Position numbers and translations under genes: made by a program. 64,000 nt of DNA from Brassica napus (Eukaryota > Streptophyta > Magnoliopsida > Brassicales > Brassicaceae). The first letter of the stretch is position 1. Each line of letters opens with the position of its first letter. Shown here in pieces: positions 21,732 to 33,365 of this stretch. The notes under the pieces are model-generated. The model was not told the DNA's origin. It searched no databases and was given only the letters and a program-made list of their open reading frames with translations. Location: NCBI RefSeq assembly GCF_020379485.1, contig NC_063445.1, forward strand, positions 50,245,422 to 50,309,421, given 5' to 3'.

Positions 21732-22721
21732 GTTCTGAGGATGACTTGGGTTAGATCTCTTGCGAGAGATTTTTTTTATGTTTTTATGTTTCGGCCTTGA
21801 ATGGCCTTATTTGTATTTCGGGACTGGCCGTGTGTGGCTTCGAATCCCTGCCGCTGTGCGGCTTTCTTTTTATGGTAAGATAATCAGATAGCGCTTTTTA
21901 TGAGTTTGCGAATAGTGGGGAGGAAGGTGATGAGTTGTCGTCTCATATCCTTCTTCGATTGTGAAATGTTTCATTCGAGACCTGTTTCGAGAGTTCTTCC
22001 GCGAGATGTGAACTCTGCGGGGGTGCTGAAGATGTCGAACATAAACATAGAGGCATGGTTTAAGAATCTCTTATCTTTCGATATCATGCCTTTGAGATGT
22101 TAGAGACCAGTGCGCTGGGTTTAGGGCAAGACCTAGGTTTACTCTCGGTTTAAGGATTGTGCGGTGACTAACCGGCTATCGTTTTTCCTGTCGCGATTTC
22201 TTCCTGATTCGTGTCGATGTAAAGTCCGCGATGTTCTCGGCTTATACGACTTGTTTGATACGAATCGAGCATCTCTCCGGAAACCGGAAGTGCTAGACCA
22301 AAATTTCGGATTTCTTTTATAGCGCTATTATCCTTGTGTCGGATGTAAGAGAGTCATCTTCGTGAGATGGCTATGTCTGTTTAGGACGTTTTGTGAGTTT
22401 GATGTGATCAGCATCGGACTTGGTGGCGTGTGCCGTTGTTTCGAATTTTTTGAGCAAAATAGGTGCTAGTGTGTGCATATATATGTTTCTTTTGTGACGG
22501 AAGTTTCGTTCGTTCGAAAGAAATAAACTTTTGAGGCATGTTTTGCGACGTCTCGCGATGCCAAAAGTTGCTTCTCCTAAATGGTTGACTAATATCCGAA
22601 GACCTCGCACTGATTTTACAGGTGAGGAGGTTTTGATAAGTCGAAAACACCAAGAGCGTGGTAAGAATTTTTTTCGATTTTGGGGAGTATACGAGTATAC
22701 GTACCCACTCCCCCCTTTTTA

Positions 22722-22799
22722 ATGAGGGGGGACAGCTGAATTTGCCTTTCGGCAAACTGCCTACGTACTCCTTGCGGAGATCAAGCCGTCTCGTAGTTC
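22722..22799 (-). other. Conserved noncoding block downstream of integrase, element 2
   Basis: On the minus strand this reads AACTACGAGACGGCTTGAT, then GGAGTACGTAGGCAG and GTCCCCCC. Element 3 has the matching AACTACGAATGGCTTGAT ... GGATACGTAGGCAG ... GGGGTCC at 45637-45700. It lies between pol and the antisense gene in both. Confidence 0.7.
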
Positions 22800-22820
22800 A
22801 GTGTTTGCGGGTTGGTTCGT

Positions 22821-25800
22821 TTAGTGATAGTATTTTTTGAGATGCATTGCATTCCAAGTTCTAGGAATTTTTATGCCCTGCATATTGGCTATTTCGTAAG
22901 AACCTGGTCGGACGACCTTTTCGATTTTATAGGGACCTTCCCAGTTTGCTCCGAGTTTTTCCGCGTTTCGTTCAGCTGTGTTTTGGAAAACTTTGCGAAG
23001 GACCAGATCCCCCTGATTGAACCTACGATTTCGTACGTTGGAATTATAGTATTTTGCAGCGGCGTGCTGGTAGTTTTGAATTCGGATAAGCGGTCGATCC
23101 CGACGCTCGTTAATGAGGTCGAGATCATCCAAGAGCATGGCATTGTTGAGTTCCTCTCGTTCGCGAAATAACCTTCTTCGAACACCGGGAAATTCAACTT
23201 CCGCGGGAATCATGCATTCCGTGCCGTATACCAAACCGAAGGGAGTTTCTCTCGTTGCTCGCCTTGTGGTGGTACGGTGAGACCAGAGGACTCCCTCGAG
23301 TTCGTCGGCCCATCTGCCTTTTTTGGCCTCTAAGCGTTTCTTCAGTCCGTCGAGAATGGTCTTGTTGATTGTTTCAGCCTGTCCGTTGCACTGCGGATAT
23401 CTGGGAGTTGACTTGTTGAGTCGTATCTTCTATTTTTCGCAGAATGCTTCGAATCGGGTGGAGATGAACTGAGACCCGTTATCGGTTACGATCTCGTAAG
23501 GAACTCCATGCCTACAGATGATGTTTTTCCATACGAAATTCTCGACTTGGACGTCCTTTATACTTGCGTACGAGTCCGCCTCTACCCATTTTGAGAAAAA
23601 ATCGGTAAGGACTAGAAGGAAACGCTTTTGCTTTGAATTATGCAGAGGTCCGACAATATCCTTGGCCCAGCGCATAAAGGGGTAGGGCGATGTGATGGAG
23701 GAAAGAACTTCGGCCGGTTGTCGGATGGTTGGTGCATGCCTTTGGCATTTTTCGCATTTTCGTGCGAATTTTTCGCAATCTCCGATCATTGTCGGCCAAT
23801 AGTATCCATGGCGTTTGATTTTCACGGCTAGTGATCTCCCGCCGGAATGGTTGCCGCAGGAGCCGGAATGTATTTCCTCCATTACTTTTCTCGCCTTTTC
23901 TCCTTCCAGGCACGTCATGAGTGGTCCGGAGAATCTCCATTTGTAGATTTCGGCGTCCACTGTTACGTAGCGTGCGGCCTGTGTTCGGATCTTGCGAGCT
24001 GCCCATTTTTCGGCGGGTAGTTGCCCGTCGACGATGTAGTCTCGAATCGTCTGAAGCCATGGGGTATCACAGCCGTAATCAGATTGCTCTGATGGTGGTG
24101 GTTTGATAATTTCTTCTTCGTCGTCTTGGCCTTCTATGAGATTGACGACGATTGGTGGTCCGATGCTCGGATGTTCGATGAATTCGACCGGAATTACCCT
24201 TTTGAGTCCTGGATCAGAACTTGATGCTAGGGCCGCGAGGGCGTCCGCTTGGACATTCTCGGAACGGGGGATCCGCGTAAGGGCAAAAGAGTCAAAGTCT
24301 TGAGCTAGACCATGGACCAATTTGAGGTACGCGTCCATCCTTTCGGCTCTGGCTTCATACTCTCCGCTGAATTGACTGACCACTAACTGGGAGTTGCAGT
24401 AAGCGTGGAGATTACGTATTTTTAATCCGTGAGCCAAACGTAGCCCTGCGATTAATGCCTCGTATTCGGCCTCGTTGTTCGAGGCATGGAATTCCAGTCT
24501 GAACGATTGTTCCAAGATCTCGCCCGTCGGAGAGGTGAGACGGATTCCGATACCCGATCCTTGCTCGGATGAGGATCCGTCGATGTGGAGGAGCCAGGTG
24601 GAATTTGGTTCCTCATTGGTTATTGTTCCCGTTGGAAGTTCGACCAGGAAGTCTGCGACCACTTGTGATTTTGCGCTTGTCCTCGGTCGGTATTCGATGT
24701 CATACTCGCTCAACTCGACCGCCCACTTAGCCAATCGGCCTGATTGACTTGGGCTATGCAAAATTGTCCGTAAGGGAAAAGTCGTGAGGATGACAATCGT
24801 GTGGGATTGGAAATTTGGTCTTAGTTTTCTGGCCGATGTTACGACCTCGCATGCCAATTTTTCCATCAACGGATACCTAGATTCGGCATCCAACAAGGTT
24901 TTGCTTATGTAGAAAATAGGTTTCTGCTCCCCGCGTTCTTCCCTGATCAGGACTCCGCTTACGGCCGTTGCCGACACAGCGATGTACAAGAATAAAGGTT
25001 CCCCTTCCCCGGGTTTTTCGAGGACTGGAGGGGTAGCTAAATGGCGCTTCTACTGTTGGAAGGCGTTTTCGCACTCCTCCGACCATTCGAATTTTTTATT
25101 TCCTCGCAGGACGTCGTAGAAGGGCAGGCACTTATCTGTTGATCGTGAAATAAATCGGTTGAGCGCTACGATTCTGCCGGTCAGTCTTTGGACTTCCCGC
25201 TTATTCTTCGGTGAAGCCATCTCGATTAGTGCGTTGATCTGTTTTGGATTCGCTTCGATACCGCGGTATGTGACCAAGTAGTCGAGGAATTCCCCTGATG
25301 CCACGGCGAATCTACATTTTGTCGGGTTGAGCTTCATGTTATGGGAATTTAATTGCGCAAAACACTCTTCGAGATGTGACACGTGATCTTTTGCTTTGAG
25401 GGATTTGACGAGCATGTCGTCGATATAAACCTCCATCGTTTTTCCGAGTTGTTTGGAGAACATTCGGTTTACGAGTCGTTGGTAAGTTGCACCGGCGTTT
25501 TTGAGGCCGAAGAGCATTACCTTATAGCAATAAGTTCTGCGATCGGTAATGAACGCAGTCTTCTCGCGATCGTCGGGATTCATCCTAATTTGATTATAAC
25601 CTGAGAAGGCATCCATGAAGGATAAAAGTTCGTTGCCCGCTGTTGCCTCTACCAATCGATCGATATGTGGTAGAGGGAAGCTATCCTTTGGACATGCTTT
25701 GTTTAGGTCGGTAAAATCCACTCAAACTCGCCACTTCCCATTTTTCTTTTTGACTACTACAGGGTTGGCGAGCCAGTCTGGGTATCTTACTTCTGTTATC

Positions 25801-26708
25801 GACCCAACTTTAAGCAATTTTTCGATCTCATCGTTTACTGCGGCAGCACGTTCGGGTCCTAGCTTCCGCCTTTTCTGCTTGATGGGTTTGAATGTTGGGT
25901 CGATATTCATCTCGTGACATGTTATGTTAATGTCGATCCCCGGCATATCTTCCGCAGCCCATGCGAATGTATTGAGGTTCTTTTTAAGACAGGCTATGAG
26001 TTCTGTTCTTAAAGGCTCGCGGAGATTGGTTCCAATCTCGACGCAGCGTTCCGGGAAGGCTTCGTCGAGATAGATCGTCACCACGGGTTCGCATGTTGGC
26101 TCGCGTTTTTCGTCTAGGGCTGCGATGCTGCGAGATTGCCAGAAGAGTTCCGCTGAATCTTGACCTCGTGTATCTTTGCTGAAGGTCTTTTTCTCCACTT
26201 TTCTAGGAGTGATCTCGAGGATTGGTCTTTTTCGTTTCAGTTCCGCGGCGAAGCAAACCTGTGAGACTCTCGGATTTCCCCATATTACCTCGACTCCGTT
26301 AGGGGTCGGGAACTTGAGGCAAAGATGGTACGTTGATGGGATTGCGCGCATGGCGTTTAGCCATGGCGTCCCCATGATAACGTTGTAAGATGCGGGATGG
26401 TCAACGACTAGAAACTCTGTGACGTTCGTCACGGTTCCGGCTTTGACAGCGAGATTAATCGATCCGTAGGCCATGGTTATTTCCCCCGAAAGTCCCAGCA
26501 GTGGGCTTGGGTATTTTGTGACTTCGGATTGATTGATCCCCATTTTTTCGAGCGTTTCTTTGAAGATGATATCGGCCGAACTACCGGTGTCGATAAGCAC
26601 CCTAGCGACGTCGATATCTCGAATCGTCAACTCGATGACAAGGAGGTCGTTTCGAGGTTTGGCCCGATCGACCGTTGCTCCCCCCTTGATGAGATGACGT
26701 TCGCGCAC
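22821..26708 (-). pseudogene. pol of Ty3 element 2: protease-RT-RNaseH-aRNaseH-integrase
   Basis: Polyprotein for cDNA synthesis and integration. Protease with LIDTGSS and GTPWL, then RT (VYIDDML intact) with two unusual changes around the TDRRTY...MLFGLKNAG region, then the Ty3 RNase H. A second, archaeal-type RNase H follows (HIDGSSSEQGSG, NNEAEYEAL, AYCNSQLVV, NVQADAL). Integrase has an HHCC zinc motif, DIVGP, TDNGSQF and NGQAET, then a C-terminal GANWEGPYKI domain. In-frame stops: TGA at 25722-25724, where relatives have Cys (WRV-stop-VDFTDL); TAG at 25050-25052 after FQQ; and TAG at 23430-23432, where relatives have Trp. The archaeal RNase H has Asn in place of a catalytic Asp. Otherwise the frame is continuous, so inactivation seems fairly recent. 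Confidence 0.93.
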
Positions 26709-26794
26709 GTCGAGTCTTGCATATCGTTTCTGATCGTTGAGTGGCTTTTGCGGGTTAGATTGATCCGTACCGTCCCCTCCTTCTAGCGCTAAAC
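26709..26794 (-). other. Leader and primer-binding region of element 2, gag missing
   Basis: Next to the 5' LTR the minus strand reads GTTTAGCGCTAGAAGGAGG, nearly identical to element 1. Only ~86 bp later the protease frame begins, where ~2 kb of gag would be expected. Confidence 0.75.
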
Positions 26795-27170
26795 TGTGGG
26801 AACCGAAATTCGCACTGTCGATTTCCGTTTAAATAAGGAAACTAGGAAAACCCTAATTTCCCAGAGGATCCGGATATTTGCTAATTACCACACGTCAAGC
26901 AATCAGAACACGAGAATAACAACGATAAGAATAAGAAATCGAAAAAGAGAGCAAAGTAGATCTTTTTCCGAATCTGCGTATTAGCGTTTACAACAAGGTA
27001 TAAGCCTGGGGTCGAGAGCTGTCGGCGAGATTCCTAGTTCTAGCAACCCTAAGACGGCTAAACCTAATTGAGTCGCAGCTCGAAATAACAAAAATGGAAA
27101 ATTGCCTAAACTGCTCTAAGTGCTAAGTTTGCTCTGAAAAGTCCTCCCCCCATGCTCCTCGCCTAGGACT

Positions 27171-27180
27171 CCTTATATAC
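27171..27180 (-). promoter_or_regulatory. TATA-like box in LTR of element 2
   Basis: GTATATAAGG on the minus strand within U3; the same string occurs in the LTR of element 1. Confidence 0.55.
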
Positions 27181-27624
27181 TAGCTCCAACGTCGGTTTAC
27201 GCTTTTACTCTTCTGCCCTTAAGCCGTCATAGCATAAAAATGGAGATATTCCATTTTTCCCGATCTTCCAATTATCTTCAAAACTTCCGTATTTATCCGC
27301 GGAAACTTGACATTTATCCTTCCTTGTGGACCAAGCGTAAACTGTGCTGCGGTTTACGGGCTTTTGGTTAAGAAATCGTAGGATGGGCTTCGAGTCGTGT
27401 TTTAGATCTCTTTGGGCTGTCTTCCGACTCGACACGTTTACTACGAATTCTTTTCGATAAAGAACGAACTTTCCGCGGTTTCTAATCCGCGAAGTTTGAT
27501 TTATGGATTTGAATAGCGGAAAACATGAACTGAGCTTGCTACGGTATTCGGGAGATAGCATTCGAAGGTTTGACGAGAATGCATGGATTGATGTCGTATC
27601 GATGTTCGGAAGGGTTCGATCGCT

Positions 27625-28012
27625 ACACAGCGACTGAACTTTGGCTCGAGCCCGGTTACTACGTAGCGACCGAGCGGGACGAGCGCTCGGTCGCTACGTA
27701 GCGACCGAGCCTTGGCTTGAGCTCGGTCACTACGTAGCGACCGAGCGGGACGAGCGCTCGGTCGCTACGTAGCGACCGAGCCTTGGCTTGAGCTTGGTCG
27801 CTACGTAGCGACCGAGCATATCGATCGCTACGTAGAGACCGAGCCTTGGCTTGAGATCGGTCGCTACGTAGCGACCGAGCGGGACGATCGCTCGGTCGCT
27901 ACGTAGTGACCGAGCTTTGGCTCGAGCTCGGTCGCTACGTAGCGACCGAGCTGGGGCTCGAGCTCGGTCGCTACGTAGCGACCGAGCTTGGGCTCGAGCT
28001 CGGTCGCTAACC
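27625..28012. repeat. Array of ~10 palindromic units in 5' LTR of element 2
   Basis: Same palindrome (GCTCGGTCGCTAC plus its reverse complement) and linkers as at 19.4-20.1 kb, with about ten units counted by eye. Confidence 0.92.
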
Positions 28013-28208
28013 GAGCGGGACGGACGTTAGGTCGCTGCGTAACGATCTGTTTCGAGCTTTCGTCGGACATCTCGATTCTTTCTTCCGTAAATCTTTTTCG
28101 TAAGGAAGAATCTATTTTGAAAAGTACTCTTCGGAGAAATTCTTATTTTCTTCCTCGGACGTTTTGAATGTTAAATTTGTCGTAGCCGTTTTTGACCCCA
28201 ACAACAAA

Positions 28209-28898
28209 AAGTGAAAACAAATATTAACAAATTATTACGATTTAGTTTGGTCATAAATATTTCTATACATGCATAAACTTTCAAAAGATTACCGATTATG
28301 TTCACTTTTGCAACTCCAAACCGACAACACCTTTCTATTTATTTCCCAAAATGACATATATCAAATTATACATAATTTTGCAAAAATAAATATATAATAT
28401 GAATCCAAAACAATTAACTAAATTAAATGCAAATAAAAAAATTTAATCTAGTTTTAAACTATTTAGATAAATGAAACTTTGATGGTTTAATTGAGATGAA
28501 CAAAGACAGTTTCATATACCCAAAAGGTATTTGAAACGATCAAATTGTTTATAAAGCAAAAATAATATGTTTGTTTTAAAAAATTCATATATTTCCATAC
28601 ATATAAATTGTAAAATAATTTAAACCCTATAAAATTAAAAATAAAAATATCAGTTAATTAATTATTATAAAGTATATATTTGTAGATACATATATATTTG
28701 TAGATACGTATATTATGCATCAACACGGAAAAATCGCTTAGTACACTATATATAATTAACAAAACTCTCAAAGACATGGTAATATAACCAGTCTTAAAAA
28801 ATCATGATCCAAGTCATTAACAAACAGATTTGTACACAGCTGCTCATAATAAAATACTAGCGGTTGGTCTGTTCTACGGCTGGGTGAGTTACACTAAT
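28209..28898. other. AT-rich intergenic DNA, no gene seen
   Basis: Flank of Ty3 element 2. AT-rich with a repeated TATATATTTGTAGATAC near 28675-28710. No coding signal. Confidence 0.6.
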
Positions 28899-28899
28899 G

Positions 28900-29140
28900 G
28901 TCTAACTGGTGACTAAGGAATGAAAGAAAATAATGCATTCCTTACTATTCTTATTTTTCTTTTACCATTTACAAGGAATAGTTATTTCTTTTCATCCCTT
29001 TTATTTTAGAGGAATATAGAACAAATTTGTTCCTCAGTACAATTGATAAGGAATAATCTTTCTTTTCATTCATCTAATTTTATTCCTCTACATTTTTCTT
29101 TACTCATTTCTAATGTTCCTATAATGGTCACCAGTTAGAC
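28900..29140. mobile_element. MITE with 14-bp perfect terminal inverted repeats
   Basis: GTCTAACTGGTGAC at 28900-28913 and its exact reverse complement GTCACCAGTTAGAC at 29127-29140 enclose ~210 bp of AT-rich DNA with no coding capacity. The interior also has mirrored strings (AAGGAATGAAAG and CTTTTCATTC). No clear TSD, so superfamily is unassigned. Confidence 0.8.
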
Positions 29141-30149
29141 TCTAAATTTATTTTATATTAAAATATATTTTAATTTTATAAAATATTTACAATTTTACTT
29201 TATATTGAAAATAATAAATATTTTTTGCAAAGATTATAATGTAAATTTTATTGTTTTGAATTGATAGAAAGTTTTTTTAGTGAACAAAAATTTATTATAT
29301 AACAAAATTAAAGAAAATATAATAATTTATATTTCTTCTTTTGATTTTTATTTCAGTTTGATATAGTTAAAGAAAATCTAAATTAAAAATAACTGATACA
29401 TTTTTCTAAGAGTTTCAAACTTTAATATTATTACATTAATTAAATTTCTCACGATCATTAATTAATCCAACTCCAAGCTAAATCAATTGAAATATAATGT
29501 ATTCTGACAAAATTGTAAAAATGTATATTTTAAAGTACTATATAAATTGTTTCAATAATGTCATAGATAATAATTAAAATATTTTATTTAACAATATATT
29601 ATGTTTTGTTATATATGTTTGTTTCAGTTTATATTAGATTTCCAACTTTTCAATATTTTATTAACTATGTTTTGTAAATTATTTTGGGTAATTGCCATAA
29701 ATACCACATTCATAGTACCACTTTTCATGTTTACACTAACCACTTTTACCCCCACTTCTAATGAATGGTAAAAGACACTTATACCCATAGGGTTAACTAA
29801 TCTATATTTAGGGTTTAGAGTTGAGGTGTGGGGTAGGGTTTTTGGAATGTGAAATTTAGGATTCTAATAAATATATAAATAAATACTTAAAAAATATAAA
29901 AAAAATTTGAAAAAATAGTTTCAAACATAATTTTCGAGTTTCAAAAAGAAATTTTGAAAGAAAAAAAACACAAATTTCGAAAAAAAAATTCAACAAAAAA
30001 ATTATAAAAAAATTCGAATATGAAAAAGCATAATTCGAAAACATCTAAAAAAATATATTTTTTAATTCAAATAAGGATTTATTATATATATATAACAATG
30101 GTATAAGAGTCATTTATCACTTAATGAAGAATTTATTTTTGAAAATGTC
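29141..30149. other. AT-rich DNA and an unclassified repeat up to the copia LTR
   Basis: 29141-29680 is very AT-rich without genes. From about 29684 (GGGTAATTGCCATAAATACC) to ~30149 there is a block with poly-A/T runs that ends where the copia LTR begins. Its opposite end reads GGGACATTTTCAAAAATA in inverse, weakly similar to the start, so it may be a degenerate TIR element into which, or next to which, the copia element inserted. Confidence 0.4.
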
Positions 30150-30262
30150 CCTTTATATATAGGGAATTACACCGTCATTGAATAATGGAAAGACTAAAGA
30201 AAAGAAATACAAATATGGAAATAGTACAAATCATAATCTAATAAGGAAAATGCAAGATGCCG

Positions 30263-30321
<59 letters not shown>

Positions 30322-30412
30322 ACGGTCGACTCTCTTTCTCTCCTCACGGTCGACTCTCTCTCTTTCTCTAGCATTGAGCCGGTTATGGACATCCACAATA
30401 TGATTTATAACA
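30150..30412 (-). repeat. 3' LTR of copia A, truncated, with expanded (CT)n
   Basis: Matches 35577-35785 from CCCTTTATATATAGGG to GATTTATAACA. The first ~65 bases of the partner are missing. It contains a long CT microsatellite. Confidence 0.9.
30265..30319. repeat. (CT)~27 microsatellite in copia LTR
   Basis: Uninterrupted TC/CT run of about 54 bases. The equivalent run in the partner LTR (35688-35701) is about 14 bases, so the tract expanded after insertion, or contracted in the partner. Confidence 0.95.
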
Positions 30413-30626
30413 CTCCACCTTGGATGCCATAACTATACAGGGATTGTAATACGCTTTAGATGTTGCCTCATTAAAACCTTACCAGGAAAACCTAGTGGGA
30501 CAAAACCATGGTGAAGGAAAAAGAGTACAACACGTATTACTCCCCCTGTTATGAACAACTCGCGGCTGGCCTCATGAACAGCCAAGATCTCCGAATGGTT
30601 TGAAGATGTGGCCGCGATCGTCTGCT

Positions 30627-33201
30627 TCATGGAACGCCATGATATGGCCTTTCCACCATGTGTGAAAACATAGCCTGTCGTGATCGAGCATTGTGTGGAT
30701 CCGAAAGATAACTTGCATCAGCAAAATTAACTAAACCTTCTTTGTTTTGGTTAGTATAAAATAAACCCAAGTCTTTCGTTCCTTTCAGGTAACGAAGAAC
30801 ATGTTTAATCCCGTTCCAGTGCCTTTGGGTTGGGCAAGAGCTTAATCTAGACAATAGATTCACAGCAAAACATATATCTGGTCGTGTGACTAGCCAGATA
30901 CATCAAACCTCCTATGGCACTGAGATATGGCACTTCGGGACCAAGGACATCTTTATCGTCCATCTTAGGACGGAACAGATCAGTGTCCAGGCCGAGGGAC
31001 CTCACGACCATGGGGCTAGATAATGGGTGAGACTCGGCCATGTTGAAACTCTTGAGTACTTTTCTGTATATGCCATTTGATGCACAAGGATTCCATCTCT
31101 TATGTGCTCAAGTTGTAATCCCAAACAAAACTTTGTTTTTTTTTCAAGATCTTTCATCTCGAATTCTTTCTTAAGATATTCAACTGTTTGGGAAATCTCT
31201 CCAGAGGTTCCTAGGATATATAGATCATCAACATACACTGCTATGATCACAAACCCTGGCCGAATTTCTTTATAAAGATACAAGGGCTGATCGGATCATT
31301 CTTATATCCTTCTTTCACTAGGTACTCACTTAGCCTATTGTACCACATTCGGCCTGATTGTTTCAATCCATAAAGTGACTTATTCAACTTTATACAGTGT
31401 TGTTCTCGAGTACTCGATTTGTTTTCCAACTCTATACCCTCTGGTACTTTCATATAAATCTCATTATCCAGTGGCCCATATAAGTATGCAGTTACAACAT
31501 CCATTAACCACAAGTCTAATTTCTCTCTTATAACCAGACTTATCAGGAAACTAAAAGTAGTAGCATCTACCACAAGGGAGTATGTCTCCTCATAATCGAT
31601 TTCTGGTCTCTGTGAGAATCCTTGTGCAACAAGCCGTGCTTTATATCTCACGACCTTGCCGTTTTCATTTCTTTTCCTCACAAAGACCCACATATAGCCG
31701 ACTGGTTTAACATCATATAGTGTCCGGACTATTGGTCCAAAGACAACACTCTTCTTTAAAGAGTTTAACTCTACGTTTATAGCTTCTTTCCATTTGATCC
31801 AATCTGATCGTTGAGTGCACTCATAAATAAACGTGGGTTCATGATCCTCATTCAAATCCATAAGTTCAAGTGCTACCTTGTATGCAAATATATCATCAAT
31901 GTCGACGTTCTTTCTGTTCCATTGTATCCCAGACAAGAGATAGTTTATTGAGATCTCATTATTATCAGGACCTTCAGTACCTTGAATCTTGGCGTCCCAA
32001 GAATCAGTATTAGATACATTAGGGCCGGCCGCATCTAAGCATTCATGATCGGCCGTGATCGCTATTAGGGTTTTGGGATTGGCCACGGTTAAGTCCCGGG
32101 ATTTAGGAACGGCCGCGGTCGTGTCCAGGGTTTCAACAACCTCGGTTTCATTCTCTGCACCTTTCTTAGTTTTTTGAGGGTTCTTATCTTTGGAACCTAT
32201 TGGTCTACCACGTTTCAAACATTGTCTAGACTCTGTAGCAACTTGATTGTGTCCCTCTTGAACATCAATTCTGATTGGTGCATTAGCAGCTGGTATATAT
32301 GACTTAGTCACTCTTTTCGGGCCAGCAAAGGAATCTGGCAATTGATTAGCTAGCTTTTGTAAATGTATAATCTTTTGGACTTCTAAATTACATTCCTGAG
32401 TCCGAGAATCTTGCCAAGATAAGGATGTTTGATTCCATGTAATTTCTTTTACCATTTTACTGCTATCTCCCCCTAATGTTGGATGTTCGGATTCATCAAA
32501 GTGACAATCCGCATACCTGGGCTTAAATAAATCACCCGTAGTTGGCTCAATGTATTTTATAATCGTGGGAGAATCATATCCAACATATATCCCCATCCTC
32601 CTTTGAGGTCCCATCTTTGTTCTATGTGGTGGTGCAATTGGCACATAGATGGCACAGCCAAATATCTTAAGATGGGATATGTCTGGCTCATGACCTGTAA
32701 GCAATTGTAATGGGGGAATATCTATGTTCACTAGACGGTCTTATACGAATCAGTTCGGCCGCGTGCAAGACCGCGTGTCCCCAAGCTGTGGCCGGAAGCT
32801 TAGACCTCATAAGAAATGGTCTAGCTATTAGCTGAATTCGTTTTATGAATGATTCGGCCAAGCCGTTCTGTTTATGTACATGTGCCACGGAGTGTTCCAC
32901 ACTTACCTCCATGGACATACAGTAATCATTAAACGCTTGGGACGTGAACTCACCAGCATTGGTCTCTATCATTCCGACCTTAGCATAGTAAAAGGCCAGT
33001 AGAGAGCGAATGTATAGACTCTAGGACTTTCTTATTGCCTTGGCCGATCTCTATGATCTGAAGGAACTCTTTGTTTCCTTCGCCCTTAGTCTCAATATGA
33101 AAGCCATTCATTCGAATGTCTTTAAAGCTCAATAGGCTTCTCTTAGAGCTGGGTGAATACAATGCATCAGATATCTCTAGATGCGTACCCTTAGGCAGCA
33201 T
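30627..33201 (-). pseudogene. pol remnant of copia A
   Basis: On the minus strand, a piece with LEISDALYSPSSKRSLLSFK (the region between protease and integrase) is at 33201-32980. A partial integrase core (NAGEFTSQAFNDYC, HKQNGLAESF) is at 32972-32688. A long frame (32731-31247) carries the integrase C-terminal region (IFGCAIYVPIAPP), then RT with WMDV-type residues (LWLMDVVTAYLYG) and LNKSLYGLKQ. After a frameshift the RT active-site YVDD (VYVDDLYILG) lies at 31283-31002, and RNase H pieces (HVLRYLKGTKDLG) at 30863-30627. The protease DSG, integrase HHCC motif and first catalytic Asp were not found. Non-functional. Confidence 0.9.
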
Positions 33202-33365
33202 GATGTTAGCCTGGCCGTAGCTCTCTATGAGACTGGCTATACCCGGAATGATACTTTAGAGACTTCATATAAAAACTTTCATCCATTAATAAAATAAATT
33301 CAAAGCAATCAAAACATAGAAAACATAAAGAAAAGAACACGAAAACATAGATGTCGAATTCAACT

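Larger units (their letters stand above)
18583..28203 (-). mobile_element. Ty3 element 2 (Tat lineage), gag-less with antisense gene
   Basis: Complete by structure: LTRs at 18583-20243 and 26795-28203, TSD ACAAA at 18578-18582 and 28204-28208, a primer-binding region next to the right LTR and a polypurine tract next to the left LTR. Order on the minus strand is 5' LTR, leader, protease, RT, RNase H, second (archaeal-type) RNase H, integrase, conserved spacer, antisense gene, 3' LTR. The double RNase H and an antisense gene after integrase mark the Tat lineage. Only 86 bp separate the 5' LTR from the protease frame, so gag has been deleted. Three in-frame stops interrupt pol. Confidence 0.92.
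26795..28203 (-). repeat. 5' LTR of Ty3 element 2 (1409 bp)
   Basis: Same termini as the partner LTR at 18583-20243 and closely similar over alignable regions. It has fewer palindromic units, which explains the 252-bp length difference. Confidence 0.93.

Noticed and set aside
30178..30432. 84-codon frame with a Leu-Ser repeat
   Set aside because: Created by the CT microsatellite in the copia LTR.
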